From positions 62,001-126,000 of the forward strand of contig NZ_JBJUVG010000002.1 in the NCBI RefSeq assembly GCF_046097595.1: a stretch of DNA of 64,000 bases, written 5' to 3'. Origin of the DNA: Peptococcus simiae (GTDB taxonomy: Bacteria > Bacillota > Peptococcia > Peptococcales > Peptococcaceae). Within the stretch, counting starts at the first letter, position 1, and each line of letters begins with the position of its first letter. Shown here in pieces: positions 40,178 through 48,580 of this stretch. The notes beneath the pieces are model-generated. The model was not told the DNA's origin, made no database searches, and saw nothing but the letters and a program-made list of their open reading frames with translations. Made by a program: the position numbers and the translations under genes.

Positions 40178-40768
40178 ATGGCCATCCACTATAAAGGCTA
40201 CCTGGCAAGGCTGGAAGACTTGCCCAGCTCTGACCTGCCTGCCCATGCGGTGCCCTATGATGAACCAGCTGACCTGGACAGTTTGGTCAAGGCCATCATG
40301 CCTTGGCACTGGCCCCTGCTAGCCCTGGTTGCCTTGGCCTATGGGGCCAGGTGTCTGGTCACCGGGCACTGGCTTCATTTACCCACTATTTTGGGCTGCC
40401 TGGCCATTATACCGGGCTTTTTTCTCCATGAGTGGATCCATGCCTGGGCTTTTCCAAGGGGGGCGGAGGTCCATGTTTACCAAAAAATAGATGCCGGCCT
40501 GCTCATGGCTTATTCACCCCAACCGGTTAGCCGGCTGCGTTTTATTGTCATTTCTGCAGCACCGGGGCTGCTTTTGGGCCTTCTGCCCTTAGGGATTTGG
40601 GCCTTGACGGGCAGCGACCATTACCTGGTCCGGTCCCTTTTTCCCTTTGCTTGTGCCCTTTTATTAGGGGCGGTTGGAGACCTTTACAATATCTACAATA
40701 CCCTTGTACAGGTGCCCAAGGAGGCCTATGTCCAATTATCCGGCTGGCACAGCTATTGGTTCCGCTAA
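40178..40768 (+). CDS. DUF3267-type membrane protein with HExxH motif
   Basis: A 196 aa membrane protein with about four hydrophobic segments. The zinc-binding HEWIH (84-88) in FFLHEWIHAWAF, plus a later YNIYNTL segment, match the DUF3267 family of putative metalloproteases. ATG 40178 follows GAGGAGGTG; the open frame begins slightly upstream. Its last 33 bases overlap the convergent ABC gene. Substrate unknown. Confidence 0.82.
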   Translation: MAIHYKGYLARLEDLPSSDLPAHAVPYDEPADLDSLVKAIMPWHWPLLALVALAYGARCLVTGHWLHLPTILGCLAIIPGFFLHEWIHAWAFPRGAEVHVYQKIDAGLLMAYSPQPVSRLRFIVISAAPGLLLGLLPLGIWALTGSDHYLVRSLFPFACALLLGAVGDLYNIYNTLVQVPKEAYVQLSGWHSYWFR

Positions 40769-42529
40769 GTCCTGGCTGGCGTGCATTCGGGCATAGACGC
40801 CGCCTTTTTCCAGGAGGGTCTGGTGGTTGCCCTGTTCAACAATCCGCCCGTCATCGATAACGATGATGTGGTCTGCATTGCGGATGGTAGAGAGGCGGTG
40901 GGCAATGATCATGGTCGTCCGGCCCCTAGTCAGTTGGGCAAAGGAGGCCTGGACCAGCTTCTCTGTTTTGGTATCAATAGAAGAGGTGGCCTCATCTAGA
41001 ATGAGGAGGGGCTTGTCGGCTAAAATGGCCCGGCTGACGGCCAGCAATTGCCTTTGGCCGCCGGATAGGTTGCTGCCGTTATCCTTTAGGATGGTTTCAT
41101 AACCGTGGGGCAGCTGGCGGATAAAGTCATCCGCCCCGGCTGCCTTAGCTGCTGCAATGACTTCAGCCTTCGTGGCCTCCGGTCGACTGTAGCGGATGTT
41201 ATCGGCGACACTTTCCGTAAAGAGGAAGGTGTTTTGGAGGACAAGGCCAATCTGGTCCCGGATAGACTGACGGGACAACTGGCTGGTGTCCTGTCCGTCC
41301 AGGAAAATAGTCCCCTTATCCGGGTCATAGTAGCGGTTGAGCAAGGAGGCAATGGTCGTCTTGCCCGATCCGGTTGCCCCGACCAGGGCCACTGTTTCCC
41401 CGCTGGGGACTTCAAAGGAAATATCATGGAGGACCTCTTCATCATCATAGCTGAAAGAGACCTGGCGGTAAGAAATAGCACCGCCCTTGAAGTCATAGGC
41501 CTTGAGGCCGGTATCATCTTCCGGCGGGCTATCCAGGAGGTTGAAGATCCGTTCAGCGCCGGCAATGGCCGCCTGGATGGTGTTAAAGAGACTGGCCAGG
41601 TCGTTGAGGGGGCGGGTAAACCGCCGCATGTACATCAAGAAGGAGAAGAGGATCCCCACCGTTAATTGGCCCCCTGTAATAATCAGGTAGCTACCGATGA
41701 GGGTAACGGTTAGAAAGACGAGGTTATTCAGAAAGTCGGTAATCGGTTTCAGGACCGAAGCAGCCTGGGCTTTTTTGTAGGCATCTGCCAGGTCGTCATT
41801 GAGACGGATAAAGTCCTTCTGGACACTTTCCCGGGTATCATAGAGGAGGAGCATTTTTTGAGCGGAGATATGCTCTTCCGCATAGCCATTGACCGCCCCC
41901 AAGTTTTGCTGCAGGGCCCGGTAATAGCGGGATGAAAAATGGATGACCACCCGGGTGCTGATAAAGACGAAGGGGAGGACCAGCATGCTCCAGCCGGTAA
42001 GGGTAGGCGATAGGAGCATCATAGCGATGAAAATCCCCACCAGGTTAATGAGGGCCTCTAGGACAGAACTCACACTGGTGGCTAGGGTCTGGTTGATGCT
42101 ATCAACATCATTGGTCAACCGGCTCATCAGGTCACCGGAGCTCTGGCGGTCAAAATAAGACAGGGGGAGGCGGAGGAGCTGGGCAAAAATCGAGGCCCGT
42201 AAGGACTTGGAAATATTTTGGGCGACGAGGGCCATGATCCTGGTATCCAGGTAACTGAGGGCAGAGGTGGTTATAAAAAGGGCAATCATACCCAGGGCCA
42301 GACGGCCGAGCCCTTCCAGGTCCATTTGTAAGATATACTTATCAATGGCCAGGCCCATCAGGTACATGCTGAAGATGGTCAGGGCGGTGACCAAGGTGTT
42401 GGCAATAGAGGCCAGGATGATCATGCCCAAGGAGGGACGGAGGGTGCCGATGAGGCGTTTAAGGGTTGGCCAGGTGTTTTGGGCGGGCTTGGGCCCTGCC
42501 ATGGCCTTTTTCTGCCGATGTCTACTCAT
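40736..42529 (-). CDS. ABC exporter half-transporter with canonical ATPase site
   Basis: A 597 aa membrane-ATPase fusion: six transmembrane helices (about 40-330), then an ATPase with Walker A GATGSGKTT, Q-loop, signature LSGGQRQ, Walker B LLILDEATSSID, and the H-loop histidine in IIAHRLST. All catalytic residues are present, in contrast to the partner gene. Heterodimeric exporters (BmrCD, TM287/288 type) move drugs, lipids or peptides; the substrate is unknown. Its start overlaps the upstream partner by 4 bases. Confidence 0.95.
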   Translation of the reverse strand: MSRHRQKKAMAGPKPAQNTWPTLKRLIGTLRPSLGMIILASIANTLVTALTIFSMYLMGLAIDKYILQMDLEGLGRLALGMIALFITTSALSYLDTRIMALVAQNISKSLRASIFAQLLRLPLSYFDRQSSGDLMSRLTNDVDSINQTLATSVSSVLEALINLVGIFIAMMLLSPTLTGWSMLVLPFVFISTRVVIHFSSRYYRALQQNLGAVNGYAEEHISAQKMLLLYDTRESVQKDFIRLNDDLADAYKKAQAASVLKPITDFLNNLVFLTVTLIGSYLIITGGQLTVGILFSFLMYMRRFTRPLNDLASLFNTIQAAIAGAERIFNLLDSPPEDDTGLKAYDFKGGAISYRQVSFSYDDEEVLHDISFEVPSGETVALVGATGSGKTTIASLLNRYYDPDKGTIFLDGQDTSQLSRQSIRDQIGLVLQNTFLFTESVADNIRYSRPEATKAEVIAAAKAAGADDFIRQLPHGYETILKDNGSNLSGGQRQLLAVSRAILADKPLLILDEATSSIDTKTEKLVQASFAQLTRGRTTMIIAHRLSTIRNADHIIVIDDGRIVEQGNHQTLLEKGGVYARMHASQDLAEPIAVPAG

Positions 42530-44250
42530 AGCGTCACCTCTCGGTCAGACTGGTTCAGGGCAATGGCTTGATAGGTGGGGCTCTCTTCCAGTAAAGCCTC
42601 ATGGGACCCAATGGCTTCGATGCGGCCACGGTTCATAACGATGATTCGGTCACACCGCTTCAAGGTGCTGATCCGTTGGGCGATGATAATCTGGCTTTGC
42701 TCGGTCTTATGCTGGTCCAGCTCATCTAAAAAGCGCTTTTCCGTCAGGACGTCTAGGGCGCTGGTGCTGTCATCCAAAATCAGGACCCGGGGCTTTTGTA
42801 AGAGGACCCGGGCAATGGAGAGCCGCTGTTGCTGGCCGCCGGACAAGTCGTTCCCCCGCTGCTGGATGGCCGTGGATAGGCCACCCTCCCGGTGGATATA
42901 GAGCTCCTGGGCCATCGCCTGGTCCAGGGCTTTTTGCATATCTGTCGCACCGGCCTGGGGGTTGGCGATTTTCAGATTTTCTTCAATACTGCCGGAAAGG
43001 ACGGTATTGTCCTGCTGGACCAGGCCAATGGCTTGCCGCAACTGGACCAGGTCCAGCTGGGGCAGGGGGACTCCGCCAAAGGAAACAGTCCCCTCTTGGG
43101 GGTCATAAAAGCGGAGCATTAAGCCGACCAGGCTGGACTTACCGGACCCTGTCGGCCCAACAATGCCAATCCGTTCATTTTCCCGGATGGTCAAGTGGAT
43201 ATCCCTTAAGGTATCCTCAGCAGCCTCTTCATCATAGCGGAAGGAGACATGGTCAAAGTCAATCTGGTAGCCCTGGGCTTCTTTGCCGCTTGCAGGCGAT
43301 TGGATGCTGGTTTCTGTATCAACCACTTCCTGGATCCGTTTTAAAGAGGCCTGGGCCTGGGAAAACATATAAATAACAAAAGAGCTAATCATGACCGCCA
43401 TTAAAATTTGAGACAGATAAGTGGAGAAAGCCATGATTTTCCCGACCTCAAGCTGGCCGGCATAGACTTCATAGCCCCCCACCCAGAGGATGGCGACGCT
43501 AGAGAAGTTGAAGGTCATCATAATAAAGGGGGACATGAGGATCATCAGGAGGGCAGACTTGAGCTGCCAGTTGTATAGGTCATCATTGGCCTTGCTAAAG
43601 CGGATTTTCTCCAGGGGCTCCGCCAAGTAGCCCTTGATAATCGGCATGCCGAGGATGCTTTCCCGGGCAATCCGGTTTAAGGCATCCAGCTTTTCCTGGA
43701 CCACCGGGAAGACCTTGACGGCCCGGACCAGGACAATGGCGATAATAGCAATGAGGACAGGAATAGCGATACAAAAGATCAGAGACAGCTGGCGACTCAG
43801 CCGGATCGCCATAAATAGGCCCCCAGTCAATAAGAAGGGGACCTGTAAAAAGGTATTCTGGATGGATAAAATCACCGATTGGACATGGCTGACGTCATTG
43901 GTCATCCGGGTAATGAGGGTGGGGACGGAAAAGCGGTCTAATTCTTTGTGGGAAAAGGTCGTTATTTTTGAAAAGAGGGACAGCCGGATCCGTTGGCCGG
44001 CCCGCGCCGTTGTCCGGGCAGCCATATAATAAGAGATGATTCCGGCCAAGAGACCGCCGATGGTTGTTAAGAGCATGAGCAGGGCTCTTTCTTTGATGTA
44101 GGCCAGGTCCCCGTTGGCCACCCCGTTATCGACAATCTGCGCCATCAGCGTGGGTTGGAGTAAGTCTGCAGCGACAGATAGGAGCATAAAGGCCGGGGCA
44201 ATCAGCAAAAAAAGTGCATCTTCTTTGATATACTTCCAAATAAAAGCCAT
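42526..44250 (-). CDS. ABC exporter half-transporter with degenerate ATPase site
   Basis: A 574 aa membrane-ATPase fusion with six helices (about 10-320) and an ATPase carrying Walker A GPTGSGKSS and signature LSGGQQQR. The catalytic glutamate after Walker B is aspartate (LILDDSTSALD) and the H-loop histidine is glutamine (IIAQRIST), typical of the non-hydrolysing half of a heterodimeric exporter. The start is the ATG at 44250 with GGAGGTG upstream; a longer open frame extends past the promoter side. Partner is the downstream gene. Confidence 0.94.
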   Translation of the reverse strand: MAFIWKYIKEDALFLLIAPAFMLLSVAADLLQPTLMAQIVDNGVANGDLAYIKERALLMLLTTIGGLLAGIISYYMAARTTARAGQRIRLSLFSKITTFSHKELDRFSVPTLITRMTNDVSHVQSVILSIQNTFLQVPFLLTGGLFMAIRLSRQLSLIFCIAIPVLIAIIAIVLVRAVKVFPVVQEKLDALNRIARESILGMPIIKGYLAEPLEKIRFSKANDDLYNWQLKSALLMILMSPFIMMTFNFSSVAILWVGGYEVYAGQLEVGKIMAFSTYLSQILMAVMISSFVIYMFSQAQASLKRIQEVVDTETSIQSPASGKEAQGYQIDFDHVSFRYDEEAAEDTLRDIHLTIRENERIGIVGPTGSGKSSLVGLMLRFYDPQEGTVSFGGVPLPQLDLVQLRQAIGLVQQDNTVLSGSIEENLKIANPQAGATDMQKALDQAMAQELYIHREGGLSTAIQQRGNDLSGGQQQRLSIARVLLQKPRVLILDDSTSALDVLTEKRFLDELDQHKTEQSQIIIAQRISTLKRCDRIIVMNRGRIEAIGSHEALLEESPTYQAIALNQSDREVTL

Positions 44251-44315
44251 AGGACACCTCCATATCCTGGGATAAATTACCAAATAACCAAGGAAGGTAA
44301 CCGATAAACATCTAT

Positions 44316-44350
44316 AAAAAAGAAAAAAGTGGTCTGACAATCAGACCACT
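44316..44350 (-). terminator. Terminator after tRNA-Arg
   Basis: Minus-strand stem AGTGGTCTGA/TCAGACCACT (44328-44337 with 44341-44350), three-base loop, then a long U run. It lies between tRNA-Arg and the ABC exporter. Confidence 0.9.
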
Positions 44351-44355
44351 TGGAC

Positions 44356-44427
44356 CACGCCCGATAGGAGTCGAACCTACGCTTTTGCCTCCGGAGGGCA
44401 ACGCTCTATCCACTGAGCTACGGGCGC
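44356..44427 (-). tRNA. tRNA-Arg (anticodon CCG)
   Basis: Cloverleaf fits: acceptor GCGCCCG paired with CGGGCGT (one G-U), D arm GCTC/GAGC, anticodon stem TTGCC/GGCAA with loop CTCCGGA giving CCG, T arm GTAGG with TTCGACT. It reads CGG arginine codons. The CCA end is not encoded. Promoter at 44440-44468 and terminator at 44316-44350 frame it as a single unit. Confidence 0.95.
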
Positions 44428-44439
44428 TTAACGATTGAT

Positions 44440-44468
44440 ATTATAGCCTGAATGAAGTGATTTGTAAA
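44440..44468 (-). promoter_or_regulatory. Sigma-A promoter for tRNA-Arg
   Basis: Minus-strand TTTACA (44463-44468) and TATAAT (44440-44445), 17 bases apart, just before the tRNA. Confidence 0.8.
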
Positions 44469-44575
44469 GGGGTCGTTTTCATAAGATAAAAAGAAATTAA
44501 GCTTGACCTGGCGGTGGCCGGTGGGGCCTTTAAGAAAATTAGATAAAAGACCATCAATTTTTTGTAAAAAAAGGC

Positions 44576-44603
44576 TTGCATTTTTTCTGGAGTGTGATAT
44601 TAT
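44576..44603 (+). promoter_or_regulatory. Candidate sigma-A promoter for tRNA-Gly
   Basis: TTGCAT (44576-44581) and TATTAT (44598-44603), 16-base spacer, ending 26 bases before the tRNA. Confidence 0.65.
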
Positions 44604-44629
44604 GTAATAGCGCCAGAGATGAGCGCTAT

Positions 44630-44701
44630 GCGGAAATGGCTCAGTGGTAGAGCATCGCCTTGCCAAGGCGAGGGTCGCGAGTTCGAATCTCGTTTTCCGC
44701 T
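44630..44701 (+). tRNA. tRNA-Gly (anticodon GCC)
   Basis: Acceptor GCGGAAA/TTTCCGC, D arm GCTC/GAGC, anticodon stem TCGCC/GGCGA with loop TTGCCAA giving GCC, and T arm GCGAG/CTCGT. It reads GGC and GGU glycine codons. Discriminator base T, then TCCA rather than an immediate CCA, so the end must be added after transcription. Promoter and terminator flank it. Confidence 0.96.
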
Positions 44702-44704
44702 TCC

Positions 44705-44729
44705 AGCACCCCAAAGGGTGCTTTTTTTG
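44705..44729 (+). terminator. Terminator after tRNA-Gly
   Basis: Stem AGCACCC/GGGTGCT (44705-44711 with 44716-44722), then seven T. The next gene starts 22 bases later and must be read from elsewhere or by readthrough. Confidence 0.85.
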
Positions 44730-44750
44730 TATCTAAAATCAGGAGGGTCT

Positions 44751-45371
44751 ATGATTAAACTGGTACTTGCCACCCATAATGAAAAGAAAAGAAAAGAAAT
44801 GGAAGCCCTACTCGCCCATCTGCCCTTTGAAGTAGAGAGCCTAGCCGCTTATCCGGCTGTAGGCGAAATCGTTGAGGACGGAGAGACCTTTCAGGAAAAC
44901 GCAGCCATTAAGGCGCAAACCGTCGCCCGTCTGACTGGCCAGCTGGCCCTGGCCGATGACTCAGGCCTGGTGGTAGAGGCCCTAGACGGAGCCCCTGGGA
45001 TTTATTCGGCCCGGTATGCCGGGTTCGCCCATGATGACGCAGCCAATAATAAAAAATTATTGGCCGATTTGGCTGATACCCCCAATGATAAGCGCCAGGC
45101 CCACTTTGTCTGTGTCTTGGCTCTGGCCTTGCCCGACCAATCGCCTATTTTTGTCGAAGGGCGGCTGGACGGGGTCATTCTCCGGTCGCCGGCCGGGGCC
45201 AATGGCTTTGGCTATGACCCCCTCTTTTTAGTCCCGGAAGCCATGAAGACCTTGGCTGAGATGGGGCCAGCGGAGAAGAATACTATTAGCCACCGGGCCC
45301 GGGCCTGCGCCAAGGCTGTCCCTATTCTCCAGACCTTTGCTCAAACCGGCCACTTGGCCCAGGAAGGGTAA
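44751..45371 (+). CDS. rdgB: XTP/dITP diphosphatase (RdgB/Ham1 family)
   Basis: Removes inosine and xanthosine triphosphates. The 206 aa protein has LVLATHNEKKRKEME near the start, the Mg-binding ADDSGLVVEAL, GIYSARYAG, and the C-terminal FGYDPLF and SHRARA. ATG 44751 has AGGAGGG upstream; the open frame running back through tRNA-Gly is not coding. Confidence 0.96.
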   Translation: MIKLVLATHNEKKRKEMEALLAHLPFEVESLAAYPAVGEIVEDGETFQENAAIKAQTVARLTGQLALADDSGLVVEALDGAPGIYSARYAGFAHDDAANNKKLLADLADTPNDKRQAHFVCVLALALPDQSPIFVEGRLDGVILRSPAGANGFGYDPLFLVPEAMKTLAEMGPAEKNTISHRARACAKAVPILQTFAQTGHLAQEG

Positions 45372-45381
45372 GGGCAGGGCC

Positions 45382-46515
45382 ATGAAGCAGACAGCTAGCC
45401 GCTTATTCTTGTCCCTGGCAGGCTACTGGCTATCCGACCAGGCCCAGCAAGCGGTTGCCTTTCCCTCGCCCAGCGGACCTGCCTTTTCAGCCTTAGGAGA
45501 AGAACAAAGCTACCGCTACCGCTTCATCTTACCGGCGGCCTTTTTAGGCCAACGCTGCGCTTTTTTTTGCGAAAGCATGGCTGCGCCGGCCTATATTTAT
45601 ATGAATGGCGTCCTGGCTCACATCCACTATAGTCCGGGTGAAGCGGTTGAATTTGCCTGCAATGACTTACTCCAGGTCGGCGACAACCAGTTGGTCATTC
45701 GCTTTGTCAACCTGCCGGATAAGGATACCTGCCCCTTGTTGCCGCCGCTCAATATAGCTGCAGAAGATTGGCTGGCCTTAGCTGCTCCCCTTGGTATGCC
45801 GGCAGCAGGTGTCTTTGGCTCCATTGGCATTAAGACGACGCCCTGGTCCTATATTTCTAACGGTTACCTGACCAAAGAAGAGGGGCACCTGGCCTTCCAA
45901 CTGGAGGTCCTCGGCCGTCTGGATCAGGTCTATGTCTTTCTGCTGAATGAAGATGGGGAGGACCTTTACACAGGTGAGGGTAAGCGCCATACCATACCGG
46001 ACGGTCTACTCCAGGCCTGGTCCCCGGACCAACCGACCCTCTACCAGCTGGAGGTGCAGGCCATCGACAATGACCAGCTCATGGACCACTGGCTTCTACC
46101 CTTTGGCTTACTGGCTCCTGGACCCGACATAGACGGGAACCTCCCCATCCTATCCTTAGAGACCTTTTGTCAAGAGCAGACCGGTCCGCTGGTTCAAGCC
46201 CGGGCCGGCTACCTCCGCTTAGATGGTCTAACCCAGGCTGACCCCTACCTAGCCCTCTGTGACCAGATTGGCCAGCAGGTCATCCTGGACCTGCCACCCG
46301 TTACGATCTACGCCCAGGGCATCGAGGGGGCCAGGCGGCGCAATTTACTGGAAAAGTGGTTAAGGCGGTATGGCTGTCATCCCTGCATCCAAGCTTGGGG
46401 CCTTGGGGAAAATAGCAGTGGATTTTCTGCAGCAAACCTTGCCGCCTATAGGGCCCTGGTTGACCAGCTGGATCCCTTCCGGCGTCCCTTATTGACCAGC
46501 TTTTCAGCAGAGTGA
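45382..46515 (+). CDS. Reduced GH2-like protein (glycosidase fold, probably inactive)
   Basis: A 377 aa protein laid out like a GH2 glycosidase but much shorter. A jelly-roll sugar-binding region (about 10-115, SYRYRFILP and YIYMNGVLAH, LQVGDNQLVIRFVN) is followed by a beta-sandwich (about 140-235, GVFGSIGIKT and WSPDQPTLYQLEVQ) and a partial barrel. There, ALCDQIGQQVILDLP resembles the GH2 LCDExGxxVI, and HPCIQAWGLGEN resembles HPSIxxWSLGNE with the N and E exchanged. The chain ends before the GH2 nucleophile region. ATG 45382 follows rdgB by 10 bases. Likely a binding or structural relic, not a working enzyme. Confidence 0.7.
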   Translation: MKQTASRLFLSLAGYWLSDQAQQAVAFPSPSGPAFSALGEEQSYRYRFILPAAFLGQRCAFFCESMAAPAYIYMNGVLAHIHYSPGEAVEFACNDLLQVGDNQLVIRFVNLPDKDTCPLLPPLNIAAEDWLALAAPLGMPAAGVFGSIGIKTTPWSYISNGYLTKEEGHLAFQLEVLGRLDQVYVFLLNEDGEDLYTGEGKRHTIPDGLLQAWSPDQPTLYQLEVQAIDNDQLMDHWLLPFGLLAPGPDIDGNLPILSLETFCQEQTGPLVQARAGYLRLDGLTQADPYLALCDQIGQQVILDLPPVTIYAQGIEGARRRNLLEKWLRRYGCHPCIQAWGLGENSSGFSAANLAAYRALVDQLDPFRRPLLTSFSAE

Positions 46516-46606
46516 AGGGAGCGCCTTTTGTGACTAATGACAAGTATTGATAACTTTCAATTGACGCCCATGCAAATGTATGTTAGCCTTAAGGCAATAT
46601 CATATT

Positions 46607-46775
46607 GTAATGCAGAGGTTGCGAGGACAAAGAGTCGGCTGCGGAGGCGAAAAAGCGCCATTGAAACAGACCTAAAGGTGTCTTCGCCGAAAGAGAGGGT
46701 GCTTTCTTCACTTCTTTCTTGGAACTAAACTCAATAGGTTTAGGGCTGTCAATGAATCCATTGTTGTGCTGCAAA
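46607..46775 (+). promoter_or_regulatory. Lysine riboswitch (L-box)
   Basis: Conserved blocks in order: GCAGAGGTTGCGAG (from 46612), GTCTTCGCCGAAAGAGAG, and GGGCTGTCAATG, closed by P1 pairing of GCAG (46612-46615) with CTGC (46769-46772). A terminator follows at 46787. Lysine binding should lower expression of the downstream ABC importer. A small open frame over it (46537-46728) is not a gene. The 46516-46606 stretch shows no gene and at most a weak TTGACG -35 candidate. Confidence 0.9.
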
Positions 46776-46786
46776 ACTGATGCATT

Positions 46787-46813
46787 ACACCACAAGCAAT
46801 TGTGGTGTTTTTA
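46787..46813 (+). terminator. Lysine-riboswitch terminator
   Basis: Stem ACACCACAA/TTGTGGTGT (46787-46795 with 46800-46808), then TTTTTAT. Expected expression platform of the upstream L-box. Confidence 0.88.
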
Positions 46814-46843
46814 TATGGTAAAAAAAGAGGAGGTTTCAGGATT

Positions 46844-47737
46844 ATGAAACTAAAAAAATTAATGGCAACTGTACTCACCCTGGCTTTAGCTGTATCTGTC
46901 ACCGCCTGTGGCGGTAATGGTGCGAGCGAAAGCGCTGCTACATCTGAACCGGCGGCGTCAACTGCAGCGACCGATGGCGGCCTTCAAACCGTTGAAAAAG
47001 GGAAGTTAACCATTGCCATGGAAGCCCAATACCCGCCCTTCAACTGGACCCAGGTCGATGACAGCAACAATGCTGCGCCGATTAAGGGGACCAATACCTT
47101 TGCCAATGGCTATGACATCCAAATGGCTCAATTGGTTGCTAAAGAACTCGGCTTAGAATTACAAGTGGTTAAACTGCCCTGGGATTCCCTGTCTCCGGCT
47201 GTCCAATCCGGTACAGCTGACTTGGTTATGGCCGGAATGAGCCCGACAGCTGAACGCCGGAAAACGGTGAACTTCTCTGACCCCTACTACCTCAGCCAAC
47301 TGGTTGTTGTCGTCAAAGAAGACAGCCCCTATGCTCAAGCCAAGACCAAGGAAGACTTCAAGGATGCTAAGGTAACGGCTCAAGTCAATACCTTCCATGC
47401 TACCGCCCTCAAACAATTAACTGCAGCAAAAATCCAAGACCCGATGAAGGACTTCAGCACCATGCGCGAAGCCTTAAAATCCGGCATCATCGATGGCTAT
47501 GTTTCTGAAAAAGTAGAAGGCTTATCTGCTCAAAACGCCATCAAAGGCTTTACCTTTGTTGAATTTGACGAAGCCAATGCTTTTGAAACAGACCCTAACG
47601 ACATTGCTATTGCTGCAGCTGTCAAAAAAGGCAATGACGCCCTGATGGAAGCAGTTAATAATGCCCTGAAGAAAATCAGCGATGAAGACCGTGAAGCTTT
47701 GATGGAAAAGGCCATCAAGGAACAACCTGCTGCATAA
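46844..47737 (+). CDS. Amino acid ABC transporter substrate-binding lipoprotein (probable lysine)
   Basis: A 297 aa secreted lipoprotein: signal peptide with lipobox VTAC (lipidated C22), a spacer rich in S, A and E, then a family-3 binding domain (AMEAQYPPFNW, GYDIQMAQLVAKELG, and ERRKTVNFSDPYY). The L-box upstream suggests lysine as the main ligand; arginine or ornithine are possible. Start ATG 46844 follows GAGGAGG. The adjacent permease and ATPase complete the importer. LspA at 17732 would process it. Confidence 0.92.
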   Translation: MKLKKLMATVLTLALAVSVTACGGNGASESAATSEPAASTAATDGGLQTVEKGKLTIAMEAQYPPFNWTQVDDSNNAAPIKGTNTFANGYDIQMAQLVAKELGLELQVVKLPWDSLSPAVQSGTADLVMAGMSPTAERRKTVNFSDPYYLSQLVVVVKEDSPYAQAKTKEDFKDAKVTAQVNTFHATALKQLTAAKIQDPMKDFSTMREALKSGIIDGYVSEKVEGLSAQNAIKGFTFVEFDEANAFETDPNDIAIAAAVKKGNDALMEAVNNALKKISDEDREALMEKAIKEQPAA

Positions 47738-47753
47738 GCGACTTGACTCCATG

Positions 47754-47784
47754 GACTGCCCTTATATAAGGGCAGTCTCTTTTC
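47754..47784 (+). terminator. Hairpin between binding protein and permease genes
   Basis: Stem GACTGCCCTTA/TAAGGGCAGTC (47754-47764 with 47767-47777) and a short T-rich tail. Such a hairpin in this place usually lowers downstream expression relative to the binding protein. Confidence 0.75.
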
Positions 47785-47800
47785 TGAAAGGAAGGCTATA

Positions 47801-48580
47801 ATGGCATTATTAGAACCCATTTCCAATATATTGGCCAATTATGGGAACTGGTACTTGCGTGGCATCGGGGTAACCCTGCTTTTGGCTGTCGTTGGGACGC
47901 TGGTGGGCCTGGCCATCGGCATGCTGGTAGGGATGTACCGGGTCATTCCCATCGAGCGCCAGTCTAACAAGGTCCTGGTGACCCTGTATAAAATCGGTCG
48001 CTTTCTGACCACCTGCTATATTGAATTTTTCCGGAGTACCCCCATGATGGTCCAGGCCATGTTCATCTACTTTGGGATTGCAGCCGGCCTCTTTGGTGTC
48101 CAACTCAATGTTCTGACGGCCGGGCTGCTGATTATTACCATTAATACCGGGGCCTATATGGCAGAAATTGTTCGGTCCGGGATTATTTCTGTGGATAAGG
48201 GCCAGTATGAGGCGGCCCATTCGGTAGGCCTGAGCCACTGGCAAACGATGAAGGGCATTATCATGCCCCAGGCCCTGCGTAATATTTTACCGACCATCGG
48301 TAATGAATTTATCATTAACATGAAGGACAGCTGCGTCTTATCCATCATTGGGGTAACGGAGATTTTCTACACCTCCCAAACCATCGGTGGGGCCATGTTT
48401 AATGTAGGCCCGCCCTTTCTCATTGCCTGTGTCATCTACCTAGTCTTAACCCTCGTGACCACCCGGATTCTGGGTTTAATTGAACGTAAGATGGATGGCA
48501 GCGACCACTATGAACTCATGGTTGACTTAGATGGCAGCGCCTATATGAGTAACCTGGGCCAAGGAGGGCAAACAAAATGA
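47801..48580 (+). CDS. Polar amino acid ABC transporter permease
   Basis: A 259 aa His/Glu/Gln/Arg-family permease with about five helices. The ATPase-contact loop is EAAHSVGLSHWQTMKGIIMPQALRNILP, with the EAA motif. FFRSTPMMVQ near the first third is a permease hallmark of this family. Its stop overlaps the ATPase start by 4 bases. Partner of the lipoprotein upstream. Confidence 0.95.
   Translation: MALLEPISNILANYGNWYLRGIGVTLLLAVVGTLVGLAIGMLVGMYRVIPIERQSNKVLVTLYKIGRFLTTCYIEFFRSTPMMVQAMFIYFGIAAGLFGVQLNVLTAGLLIITINTGAYMAEIVRSGIISVDKGQYEAAHSVGLSHWQTMKGIIMPQALRNILPTIGNEFIINMKDSCVLSIIGVTEIFYTSQTIGGAMFNVGPPFLIACVIYLVLTLVTTRILGLIERKMDGSDHYELMVDLDGSAYMSNLGQGGQTK

Noticed and set aside
46537..46728. 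Open frame of 63 codons before the amino acid importer
   Set aside because: It lies across the lysine riboswitch, whose conserved blocks explain the sequence, and it has no ribosome site or protein-like composition.
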